From: a virus
IMG/VR virus record: IMGVR_UViG_3300028802_000020
Location: 1 to 53,698 of that record
Length of the DNA: 53,698 nt
Direction: 5' to 3' (one strand)
Both the position numbers and the translations under genes were made by a program. The notes under the pieces are model-generated. The model was not told the DNA's origin. It saw nothing but the letters and a program-made list of their open reading frames with translations, and ran no database searches. Below, in pieces: positions 1 through 7,812 of the stretch. The number at the start of each line of letters is the position of its first letter. Position 1 is the first letter of the stretch.

Positions 1-38
1 GTCAGGCCCCTCTCCCCCCGAGCCCTCCCGTACCGGCC

Positions 39-67
39 TGCATAAACGGGGGCACCCCATGTATAAA
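39..67 (+). promoter_or_regulatory. Weak candidate late promoter upstream of terminase genes
   Basis: A TATAAA box at 62-67 stands out in G+C-rich sequence, with TGCATA 17 nt upstream as a poor -35. It is about 50 nt before the first gene of the late block. The rest of 1-119 shows no gene; it may contain the cos or pac end, but no overhang can be identified from sequence alone. Promoter status is inference. Confidence 0.25.
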
Positions 68-119
68 GTGACGCTGCGTAGTGAGTGGCGGAATCAGGGA
101 ATGTGACGGAGGGTGACAA

Positions 120-539
120 ATGCCTCCGAGCCGGAAGCTTGCCGCAGTACCAGTAACGCAGCGTGAAAGTGCCCCTGACCTGCGGGATGCCGTCCGGTCC
201 ACAGTGGACGCAATGGACTGGCTCACCCCCACCGACGAAGCGATGAAAACCCTCGCTCTCCGTCAAGCAGAAGAGATCGAAAAGGCTGTTGACCGCGCCG
301 AAGAAGCCGCAGCGATCCTCCGCGACGCCGGCGGCGACCCCGGCATCTACAAACGCCTCAAGGCCCTCGAGAACATGTGCGAGGTCACCAAGACCGTCGG
401 CTGGCTCGGCCCTCAACTCCAAGGCGTCCTCCGCGACCTCGGCGGCACACCGGCCGCCCGAGCAGCGATGAAGAAGGACAAGCCGGTGGGGAGTCGCCTT
501 GCCCAACTCCGCGACGCTGCCGGCAAGACCGACGACTAA
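120..539 (+). CDS. Putative terminase small subunit
   Basis: A 139-residue, mostly helical, charged protein immediately upstream of the large terminase subunit, where small subunits normally lie. Residues 35-75 (acidic, Ala- and Glu-rich) look like an oligomerisation helix and the C-terminus is Lys/Arg-rich. The role would be recognising the packaging site and loading the large subunit. No sequence motif proves this; the call rests on size, composition and position. It ends inside the first codons of the next gene (41-nt overlap), suggesting coupled translation. Confidence 0.6.
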   Translation: MPPSRKLAAVPVTQRESAPDLRDAVRSTVDAMDWLTPTDEAMKTLALRQAEEIEKAVDRAEEAAAILRDAGGDPGIYKRLKALENMCEVTKTVGWLGPQLQGVLRDLGGTPAARAAMKKDKPVGSRLAQLRDAAGKTDD

Positions 540-2112
540 CCTCCTCGGCTCCACAACCCCCCGCATCTACACCCCGCCGCTCGCTGCTGGCTCGCCCGGA
601 CCGTGCGGCTGCGGCTGTGCGCTGACCCGGAGCACCTCGCTCGGCTTCTCTGCCGTCGACTTCGCCGAGGACGTGCTCGGCTTCGACCTGCTGCCCTGGC
701 AGCGGTGGCTGTTCATCCACGCGATGGAACTCCGGGCTCCTGGCCGGTTCCGCTTCCGGACCGTCCTCGTGCTCGTCGCCAGGCAGAACGGCAAGACGAC
801 CTGGGTTGAGGTCAAGAACCTGTGGAAGATGTTCGTCCTGCGCGTCCCTCTGGTGATCGGCACCGCGCAGAACCTCGACATCTCCGAGGAATCCTGGGAC
901 AAGGCCGTTGAGATCGTCGAGTCGGTGCCCGACCTGCTCGCCGAGCTGGCGCACGTCGACAAGACCAACGGCAAAAAGGCGCTGAAACTCACCAACGGCT
1001 CCCGGTGGAAGATCGCCGCGGCGTCCCGCAAGGGCGGTCGTGGTCTCTCCGGCGACGACGTCAACCTCGACGAGTTGCGCGAGCACCACACGTGGGAATC
1101 CTGGGCTGCGGTCACCAAGACGACAATGGCCCGATCCAAGGCGCAGATCTGGGCGATCACCAACGCCGGCGACGACCGGTCGGTGGTCCTCAACGCGCTG
1201 CACGACGCCGCGACGGCGGCGCTTGAACTCGACGAGCCGGACGAGGATGCGCCGGCCGTGTTCGAATGGTCAGCCCCCGATGACTGCCCGATCGACGACC
1301 CTGAGATGTGGGCACTGGCCAACCCGTCCCTCGGCTACCCGCAAGGCATCAGCGTCGCGGCGCTGCGCTCGGCGATGGCGACCGATCCTGAGCCGATCTT
1401 CCGGACCGAGTGCCTGTGCCAGCGGGTGCCGGACCTGGTGCCGTCGAAGATCCCGCTGACGGCCTGGGTGAAATGCGCCGACCCGAAGTCGAAGATGGTC
1501 GGCGGGCTCGTCCTCACCTGGGAACTGTCCTGGAACCGCGAGTACGGGGCCATCGGCATCGCCGGCTACCGTTCCGACGGCATCCCGCACGTCGAACTCA
1601 TCGACTACCGGCAAGGCCCCGACTACATCCCGGGCCGTATCGGTGAGCTCGTCAAGAAGCATCAGATCCTCGCCGTGGTCTTCAATCCGGGCGGTCCGGG
1701 CGCGTCGATGCTCACCGAGGTCACCGACCGGCTTCCCGTGAAGCTCGAGCCGAAGGGCATGACGGCCCGGGATCAGGCCAACGCCTGCGGCCGGATCTAC
1801 GACGCCGCGACATGGGTCGACACCGAACCGAACCCGGCGGAACGCAAGCCGCCGGGACTTCTCCGGCATCTCGGCGACGACCGCATCCTCGAGGCGCTCC
1901 GCAAATCCGCGACCCGTCCGCTCGTCGACGCGTGGGCGTGGGACATGCGAACCGCAACCGGGGAGATCAGTCCCCTGTCCGTAGTCACGAACGCGCTGCA
2001 CGGGCTGTACGTGTACGGCAAACCGCCGACGCCCGCCCCGCCGCCGATGGTCACCACGATCGCCGAGCTCGGCCAGCGCGAAGGCAACGACTTCATGTCG
2101 CTCGGGTTCTAG
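499..2112 (+). CDS. terL: Terminase large subunit (ATPase/nuclease)
   Basis: A 537-residue packaging motor subunit. The ATPase domain shows a Walker A-like ARQNGKTT near residues 94-101, preceded by the adenine-binding LLPWQRW region, and a Walker B-like VNLDELREH near 188-196. The C-terminal half should hold the RNase H-like nuclease that cuts concatemers; acidic residues are present but were not assigned individually. The start appears to be TTG at 499, with GGGGAG five bases upstream; no ATG or GTG occurs in frame before the conserved LLPWQRW segment. The gene overlaps the small subunit. Length is typical for the family. Confidence 0.93.
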   Translation: MPNSATLPARPTTNLLGSTTPRIYTPPLAAGSPGPCGCGCALTRSTSLGFSAVDFAEDVLGFDLLPWQRWLFIHAMELRAPGRFRFRTVLVLVARQNGKTTWVEVKNLWKMFVLRVPLVIGTAQNLDISEESWDKAVEIVESVPDLLAELAHVDKTNGKKALKLTNGSRWKIAAASRKGGRGLSGDDVNLDELREHHTWESWAAVTKTTMARSKAQIWAITNAGDDRSVVLNALHDAATAALELDEPDEDAPAVFEWSAPDDCPIDDPEMWALANPSLGYPQGISVAALRSAMATDPEPIFRTECLCQRVPDLVPSKIPLTAWVKCADPKSKMVGGLVLTWELSWNREYGAIGIAGYRSDGIPHVELIDYRQGPDYIPGRIGELVKKHQILAVVFNPGGPGASMLTEVTDRLPVKLEPKGMTARDQANACGRIYDAATWVDTEPNPAERKPPGLLRHLGDDRILEALRKSATRPLVDAWAWDMRTATGEISPLSVVTNALHGLYVYGKPPTPAPPPMVTTIAELGQREGNDFMSLGF

Positions 2113-2236
2113 CGGACTCCTAAGTGCGCACCGGAGAGATATCCCCCAACTTCACTGCGCCAGATTCTGTCGTGGCCCCCGGACGTGCACGGCACAACGG
2201 AGCCGAGCTACACCACCCCGGGGCCGCCGTGCTTCA

Positions 2237-2308
2237 TCCCAGAGCCGGACTCGAACCGGACCTCCCACCCCTGAGGGGGGCGTGCTACCGAACCACTGAC
2301 TTCGAGGC
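2237..2308 (-). tRNA. Degenerate tRNA-like element, possible anticodon CAG
   Basis: Read on the minus strand, 72 nt resemble a tRNA: a D-arm-like segment AGTGGTTCGGTAGCAC, an anticodon loop CTCAGGG in a C5/G-rich stem with one mismatch, and a T-arm CCGG-TTCGAGT-CCGG. The acceptor arms GCCTCGA and TCTGGGA give only four Watson-Crick pairs and one G-T pair. CAG would specify leucine, but there is no long class II variable arm. It could be a decayed phage tRNA, an anti-codon-specific decoy, or a tRNA-derived fragment brought in with the adjacent HNH gene. Identity is uncertain. Confidence 0.4.
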
Positions 2309-2317
2309 TACGCGCGG

Positions 2318-2827
2318 CTACTCAATCCAGGCCTTGCCATTCTTGATACGGCTGATCTGCGACTGATTGATGCCGAACCGGCGTGCCAGCGTGCTTTGCG
2401 AAGTGCCTGCCGCCAGCGCTGTAAGAATTTTCGGGATGTCTACTCTCGTCAGTTTTGCTTGCCCATTTTCCTCGCCTCGAGGCGCCTCCCGGCGACCCTT
2501 CGCCAGGCAGTCGCGTGTGTTGTCCAGGGCCGTCCCCTCGAAGAGGTGCTCGCCGTTGCAGCATGGCGGGTTGTCGCAGCGATGGCAGGCGAACAGACCC
2601 GACGCGATCGGCCGGCCCATCGCGAGTTCAAGCGCGAGCCGGGCCACGGTGCCCGTGAGGACTCCCCGGCTGGTTGAGTATTTGTACCGGCCGTAACCTC
2701 GGTGGTTGCAGGTCCCCTGCCACACCCAACAGCCGGTGACTGGGTCGATCACGACGCGTTTCCGGATCCACTCGACGTCGCGGATGTGCCGCGGCGGTCC
2801 GTGCCGCACGCCCGTAGTCTCTGTCAT
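2318..2827 (-). CDS. HNH homing endonuclease with C-terminal helix-turn-helix
   Basis: A 169-residue protein of the free-standing HNH class found in phages. The N-terminal part has a WVWQG segment and a Cys/His cluster (CHRCDNPPCC then HLFEG, residues 81-98) that is typical of this nuclease type. Residues 126-165 form a resolvase-like helix-turn-helix (AGTSQSTLARRFGINQSQIS). ATG at 2827 is chosen because GAGGG lies nine bases upstream; an ATG three codons earlier has that sequence too close. It is on the opposite strand from the late genes and sits beside the tRNA-like element, so it is probably a mobile intron-less homing gene inserted between terminase and portal. Confidence 0.85.
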   Translation of the reverse strand: MTETTGVRHGPPRHIRDVEWIRKRVVIDPVTGCWVWQGTCNHRGYGRYKYSTSRGVLTGTVARLALELAMGRPIASGLFACHRCDNPPCCNGEHLFEGTALDNTRDCLAKGRREAPRGEENGQAKLTRVDIPKILTALAAGTSQSTLARRFGINQSQISRIKNGKAWIE

Positions 2828-2936
2828 TGGGTCCATCCCTCACAGTAGGGCTCTGGATCAAGGCTCCCGTTTGGTGATTGCACACCCAGCGGGAGCCGAC
2901 TCATAAGTAAGTATATCGAATCGGGGTGACGAAATC

Positions 2937-5900
2937 GTGTCTCCCGATGCCCCGACTACCGAAATCGGATACACCCTGGCACCCACCTATAGCAGGGTGC
3001 CATTCGACGACGGCGAAACCACTCCCGAACTGGTCTGGCCGCAGAGCATTTATGTCTATGACCAGATGCGCCGCACCGATTCGCAGGTCGGATCGGTACT
3101 GCGGGCGGTCACCGAGACGCTGCTGCGGACCCCGTGGCGGATCGACCCAGCCGGCGCGAAGGCCCGGGTGACGAAATTCGTCGCCGACGACCTCGGTTTG
3201 CCGATCGTCGGGAAGAACCCAACGCCTCCGCCGCGGCTGAAGGACCGGTTCTCGTGGCCCTCGCACCTCCGCGAGGCCCTGCTCATGCTCCCCATGGGGC
3301 ACGCCTACTTCGAACAGGTCTACCGCATCACCGACGACGGCAAAGCAGCGCACCTGCGGAAACTCGCCTACCGGCCGGCGAAGACGCTCGAGTACATCAA
3401 CGTCGCATCCGACGGCGGACTGATCTCGATCCAGCAGTACTGGACCCGGCTGGACAGCGAGCCGAAGCCGATCCCCGTCGACCACCTTGTCGCCTACATC
3501 CACGCCAAAGAAGGCGGCAACTGGCTCGGAACCAGCATTTTGCGGAATTGTTACAAGAATTGGCTGTTGAAAGACCGTTTGTTGCGGGTTCAGGCGCAAA
3601 CAATCGAGCGCAACGGCATGGGAATCCCGCTCTACACGGCCGCCGAAACGGAAACCGACCTCGCCAAAGGGCTCGGCATGGCCACCTCGTGGCGCGCCGG
3701 TGAAGCCGCCGGCTCAGCCGTGCCGTTCGGTGCGTCCCTGAAGCTGGTCGGTGTTGAGGGCACCCTGCCCGACGCGATGCCGGTGATCGAATACCACGAC
3801 GCCCAGATCGCCCGTGCCGTCCTCGCGCACTTCTTGAACCTCGGCCAGCAGACCGGCTCATGGGCGCTCGGTACGACGTTCGCCGACTTTTTCACGATGA
3901 GTTTGCAGACGTTGGCCGAGCAGATCCGCGACACGGCCACCCAGCACATCGTCGAGGACCTCGTCGACCACAACTTCGGCCCGGAGGAGCCCGCCCCCCG
4001 GCTCGTCTTCGACGAAATCGGCTCAAGGCAAGCCCCCACGGCACAGGCCATCAAGACCTTGGTCGACGCCGGAGTCCTCCACCCCGATGAGGTACTCGAG
4101 GAATCCTCCCGGCAGCAGTACGGCCTACCACCCGCCGATCCGGCGACAGCAACCCTCCCTCCCGGCACGGCCAGCGCAACCCCGCCGGCGACGACGCAGA
4201 TGGGGGACACGAGTCCCTCGGTGGCGGCGAGCGGGGACCCAAAAGCGGCCGCCGCCGAGGAGGCGGAACTCGACGAAGAGGCTGACGACTGGGAAGACGC
4301 CATCGATGCGCTCATCCTGGCGTTCGAAGAACTGTCGGCCGAGCGGGTCGAGGCAGCGTTCGACCCGGCGAAGCACGCCCGGAACCCGAAGGGCAGCCCG
4401 GGCGGCGGCAAGTTCCGCAGCATGGCCGACCGGCTGAAAGAGGCCATCACCCAGCACGGGAACGGTGACGGGAAAGGCCATCCGCTCGACGGGTTCGACC
4501 GCGAGCAGTTGCGGCGTGTCGCCAAGTCGCGTGGCGTCGAGTTGGGCCGCGGCGAGTCCCGTGACTCCATCGCCGAGAAGCTCGTCAAGCACCTCGGCCC
4601 GGCGCCGGAGAAGACCGCGGCGCCAAAGAAGGCCGTCGACAAGCCTGCGGAGAGGGCCGTCAAGAAGGCCGCACCGAAGGCGGACGCACCGAGCTCACCG
4701 GCGGGCTCGCTCGACAAGTCCGTCAAGAGCGGCGTCAAGTCCAGCAAGGTCCTCACCTCGAGCGGTTCCGGCACGATCACGCTCGTGACGTTCAAGGACG
4801 GCACCAAGGCGATCAAGAAGACGATCCACGCCAAGGGTGAGGACGGGAAGCGGCAGGTCGACGCCGCCGAACTGGCCGCATCCTTGGCCCAGGCGCTCGA
4901 GGTGGCGACACCGGCTGTGCGCCGGATCGACGACCGCGAGTTCTACATGGAGTACATCGACTCGCCGACCGCCTACCACGACGAGCGTATGCACCAGGGG
5001 AACCTCGACAAGCTGCACGGCTCGTCGGCCGGTCAGATGCTCGGCCTGTTCGACCTGCTGATCGACTACGACGACCGCAGCAACCGCGAGAACTGGGCAT
5101 TCGACAAGAACCGCCGGATCGTCGCCCTCGACCACGACACCGCCTGGGAGGTTGGCCGGAACCCGGCGAAGCCACCACAGGAGAACTGGGCACAGTCACC
5201 GTTCGCGGCGCACTGGGTCGCCGGCAAGAAGTGGAAGCCCAACGACCTTGCGCCGGTCGTCGCGGACACCATCCGGCAGCGGCTGGACGGACTCCGCCCG
5301 GAGTTCGAGCGGCACGGCCGCGGGGCATGGCTGGACTTCGCTCTCGCCCGACTGGCCGTGATCGAGGCGCACTCGACGAGCGGGCACACCATGGCCGCCT
5401 CGGCGGCAGACGATGACGGCCTCTTCCCGCTGTCCGACGTCCAGGCCAAGTACAACCCTGGGCAACTGCGGGACCCGGGCGGCGAGGACGGCGGACGGTG
5501 GGTCAAGAACCCGGCGAGCGCCGCCAAGGATGCGCTCAAACTCGCCGGGAAGATTGACCTCGCCGACGACGAGCAGCTGCTCGGCTCCGCAAAGATCGAC
5601 GGCGAAGCTGGCGGCATCCGCATGGCGCTCATCGATCGCGGCGGACGGAAGATGCTGCGCCTCGGACTCGGCCCCGAAGACTACGGCAAGGCCAACCGCG
5701 ACGAGGGCACCCCCGCCTGGGACGGCAACCCCACCCGCACGCCCCTGACCTCCGGAACAAAGCGGCTGCTCGACGAAGAGTTCGGAGACCTGAACGACGA
5801 GTACGACTCCGCCAGCCCGGAACGCCAGCAAGAAATCGACGATCGGCAAGCCAAGATCCGCGAACTACTCGCCGCGGACGAGCACTTCAACGGCATCGCC

Positions 5901-7607
5901 GCACTCGACGAGTACAACATGGACCGGCTCGCGTCGAAGATCCGTCCAGCGCTCACCGAAGCCGTCGAACAGGCGACTGCCGAGAACGTGGCAGACGACG
6001 AAATCGAGGAGCTGAAGGCCGAGGCGGCGGTAACCGGAGTCCAACCCGACCCGGACCGTCTCGCCGCGCTCCGCCGGATCACGGATCGCAGCCACCTCAT
6101 CGTTTTCGATCAGGGCATCATTCCCGGCTCCGGCAACGACTGGGGCGACGTGCACTGGTCCGTCGAACTCGATGATCCCACGGTCGGCCCCGAGGTCCGG
6201 CTCGGCGTACAGCCCAAGGGTGCCGGCGACGACTGGGGCGTCGGGGTCGACTGGCAGGGCACCTTCACCCCTGCCGAGACCCGCAAGTTCCTCCGCCTGC
6301 TCGACCAGTACAGCAAAGGCGGAGTCCAGGCAGCAGCAGGTGTCGACACCCACCCGGGTGGCGAACAACTCAAGCACTACTGGGTGTATGGCGAAGGCGC
6401 AGCAAAATGGGCGACGTGGACCGAGCTTGAGCACCATCTCCTGAAGTACCTGAAGGAGGGCCTGGCGAAGCGGACCGCTGCAGCCTGGTTCCACCTCCGG
6501 TACGGCTATTGGCCCGGTGACCACCGCAACGTCCACGCCTCAGCCGACGCCGAAGCCGACGACTGGGAAGAGGCCATCGCCGCGCTCGTCCAGGCTCTCG
6601 CCGAACTCTCCGGTGAAGTACTGGCCGGGGCCTTCGACGAAGCCAGGCATCCCCGCGGCAAGGGCGGCAAGTTCCGCTCCACCGTCGACAAGCTGAAGGA
6701 CGCGATCCAGACCCACCGTTCCGGCGGCGGGAAGGGCGACCCGTTCGAAGGCTTCGACCGCGAGCAGCTGCGTCGCGCCGCAGTGAAGCAGCCCGGCATC
6801 ACGCTGACCCGCGGCGAGTCGCGGGATTCGATCGCCAAGAAGCTGCTGGACGATCTCGATGGCGGTTCGAAGGCCGAAACGCCGAAGGTTGCGGAGCCGA
6901 AGCCGGTCAAGAAGACGCCGGTGAAACGTGCTCCGCGGAAGAAGGCGGCGCCCAAGCCGGAGGCCGCACCGAAGAAGGCCGTCACGCCGAAGTCGGCGGG
7001 TCGGGTTGCCGGCCGCGACATGATCGCCAACGGCGGTGACGCCAAGCTCGTTCGTGAGGTCGACGCCGACCACGGCTCGTACCAGTCGGCCGACACACAA
7101 CTCGCGTCCATCGCCGCGAAGCAGGGCTTCGACGGCCCGCCCAAGGTCGTGTCCCGCAGCGAGATGGACCGGCTCACCAAGGATCGGGAGCCTCTGTACC
7201 GCGGCGTGCACTCGCACGGCGGTGTGTCTGCCGCAGCCATCCATGAGCAGACCCGCAACGGGCCTGCCTGGTTCGGGAACGGCATCTTCGGCAACGGCTA
7301 CTACTTCGCCGTCGACGAGGAGAAGACCCGCCACTACAGCGACCGGACGCCGGGTTCCATGATGCGGGCAGTCCTGGATCCCGACGCGAACATCATCTCG
7401 TTCGACGACCTCAAGACACTGCTCCGCGACTACGACCGGAAGATGGAGGACGACGACCCGCGCTGGCCCGTCTTCAGCGACCCCGGCCGGCTCGCGGCAG
7501 CGCTCGGCTACGACGCGGTCCGGGTCCCCATGTCCCAGGGTGAGGGTGGCGACCAGGTGCTCGTCCTGAACCGGACGGCGCTGATCATCGAGGAGCCGGC
7601 CGGATGA
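2937..7607 (+). CDS. Portal protein fused to kinase-like and ADP-ribosyltransferase-like modules
   Basis: A single open frame of 1556 residues. Residues 1-440 look like a portal of the Mu gp29/DUF935 type and alone have normal portal length. What follows is modular. Residues 446-555 form an adaptor: an acidic DDWE helix, a basic-Gly motif ending GGKFRS, and a SAP-like helix pair. Residues about 600-815 resemble a PI3/4-kinase-fold domain, with Lys near 624-628, EYID at about 672, and D-x4-N-x2-NW then ALDHD at 707-735. A second, shorter linker (about 838-870) precedes an unrecognised domain. The adaptor is repeated at 1207-1308, followed by a Lys/Pro linker and an ADP-ribosyltransferase-like domain (YRG at 1421, FGNGIFGNGYYFA at 1446-1458). 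Start is GTG after GGGGTG. No internal ribosome-binding site was seen that would separate the domains. The portal call is firm; the enzyme calls are motif-based inference. Confidence 0.85.
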   Translation: MSPDAPTTEIGYTLAPTYSRVPFDDGETTPELVWPQSIYVYDQMRRTDSQVGSVLRAVTETLLRTPWRIDPAGAKARVTKFVADDLGLPIVGKNPTPPPRLKDRFSWPSHLREALLMLPMGHAYFEQVYRITDDGKAAHLRKLAYRPAKTLEYINVASDGGLISIQQYWTRLDSEPKPIPVDHLVAYIHAKEGGNWLGTSILRNCYKNWLLKDRLLRVQAQTIERNGMGIPLYTAAETETDLAKGLGMATSWRAGEAAGSAVPFGASLKLVGVEGTLPDAMPVIEYHDAQIARAVLAHFLNLGQQTGSWALGTTFADFFTMSLQTLAEQIRDTATQHIVEDLVDHNFGPEEPAPRLVFDEIGSRQAPTAQAIKTLVDAGVLHPDEVLEESSRQQYGLPPADPATATLPPGTASATPPATTQMGDTSPSVAASGDPKAAAAEEAELDEEADDWEDAIDALILAFEELSAERVEAAFDPAKHARNPKGSPGGGKFRSMADRLKEAITQHGNGDGKGHPLDGFDREQLRRVAKSRGVELGRGESRDSIAEKLVKHLGPAPEKTAAPKKAVDKPAERAVKKAAPKADAPSSPAGSLDKSVKSGVKSSKVLTSSGSGTITLVTFKDGTKAIKKTIHAKGEDGKRQVDAAELAASLAQALEVATPAVRRIDDREFYMEYIDSPTAYHDERMHQGNLDKLHGSSAGQMLGLFDLLIDYDDRSNRENWAFDKNRRIVALDHDTAWEVGRNPAKPPQENWAQSPFAAHWVAGKKWKPNDLAPVVADTIRQRLDGLRPEFERHGRGAWLDFALARLAVIEAHSTSGHTMAASAADDDGLFPLSDVQAKYNPGQLRDPGGEDGGRWVKNPASAAKDALKLAGKIDLADDEQLLGSAKIDGEAGGIRMALIDRGGRKMLRLGLGPEDYGKANRDEGTPAWDGNPTRTPLTSGTKRLLDEEFGDLNDEYDSASPERQQEIDDRQAKIRELLAADEHFNGIAALDEYNMDRLASKIRPALTEAVEQATAENVADDEIEELKAEAAVTGVQPDPDRLAALRRITDRSHLIVFDQGIIPGSGNDWGDVHWSVELDDPTVGPEVRLGVQPKGAGDDWGVGVDWQGTFTPAETRKFLRLLDQYSKGGVQAAAGVDTHPGGEQLKHYWVYGEGAAKWATWTELEHHLLKYLKEGLAKRTAAAWFHLRYGYWPGDHRNVHASADAEADDWEEAIAALVQALAELSGEVLAGAFDEARHPRGKGGKFRSTVDKLKDAIQTHRSGGGKGDPFEGFDREQLRRAAVKQPGITLTRGESRDSIAKKLLDDLDGGSKAETPKVAEPKPVKKTPVKRAPRKKAAPKPEAAPKKAVTPKSAGRVAGRDMIANGGDAKLVREVDADHGSYQSADTQLASIAAKQGFDGPPKVVSRSEMDRLTKDREPLYRGVHSHGGVSAAAIHEQTRNGPAWFGNGIFGNGYYFAVDEEKTRHYSDRTPGSMMRAVLDPDANIISFDDLKTLLRDYDRKMEDDDPRWPVFSDPGRLAAALGYDAVRVPMSQGEGGDQVLVLNRTALIIEEPAG

Positions 7608-7768
7608 CGCCCGACCTCTCCCGGCGGCTCGGCCGGATCCTCGGCAACACCGTCCTGCCCGCCGCAGACCGATGGCGCATCGTCGACGCCGCCGTGAAGG
7701 CCGACACCTTCGCGGACCTGCCGGACGACATCCGGCGGCTCGTGGAGTCGCTCGAACCGCAGACCTGA
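7604..7768 (+). CDS. Small hypothetical protein downstream of the portal fusion
   Basis: A 54-residue protein whose ATG overlaps the portal stop codon in ATGA, indicating translational coupling. It is mixed charged/hydrophobic with likely helices (RWRIVDAAVKADTF, DDIRRLVESLE) and no Cys or membrane segment. The position directly after the ADP-ribosyltransferase-like domain would suit a small partner or inhibitor of that domain, but nothing in the sequence proves it. Overprinting by chance is possible; the overlap and codon use favour a real gene. Confidence 0.6.
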   Translation: MTPDLSRRLGRILGNTVLPAADRWRIVDAAVKADTFADLPDDIRRLVESLEPQT

Positions 7769-7812
7769 TCCGGCTGCACCGACCCCACCCACCGAAGGAG
7801 GTGCGTGGGGAA

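Noticed and set aside
1-119. cos site at the left edge
   Set aside because: Plausible position, but no feature can be tied to an overhang from one end alone.
385-1203. Minus-strand frame opposite the terminase
   Set aside because: Shadow of the large terminase gene with no protein-like pattern.
3632-4834. 400-residue minus-strand frame
   Set aside because: Ser/Ala-rich antisense of the portal fusion.
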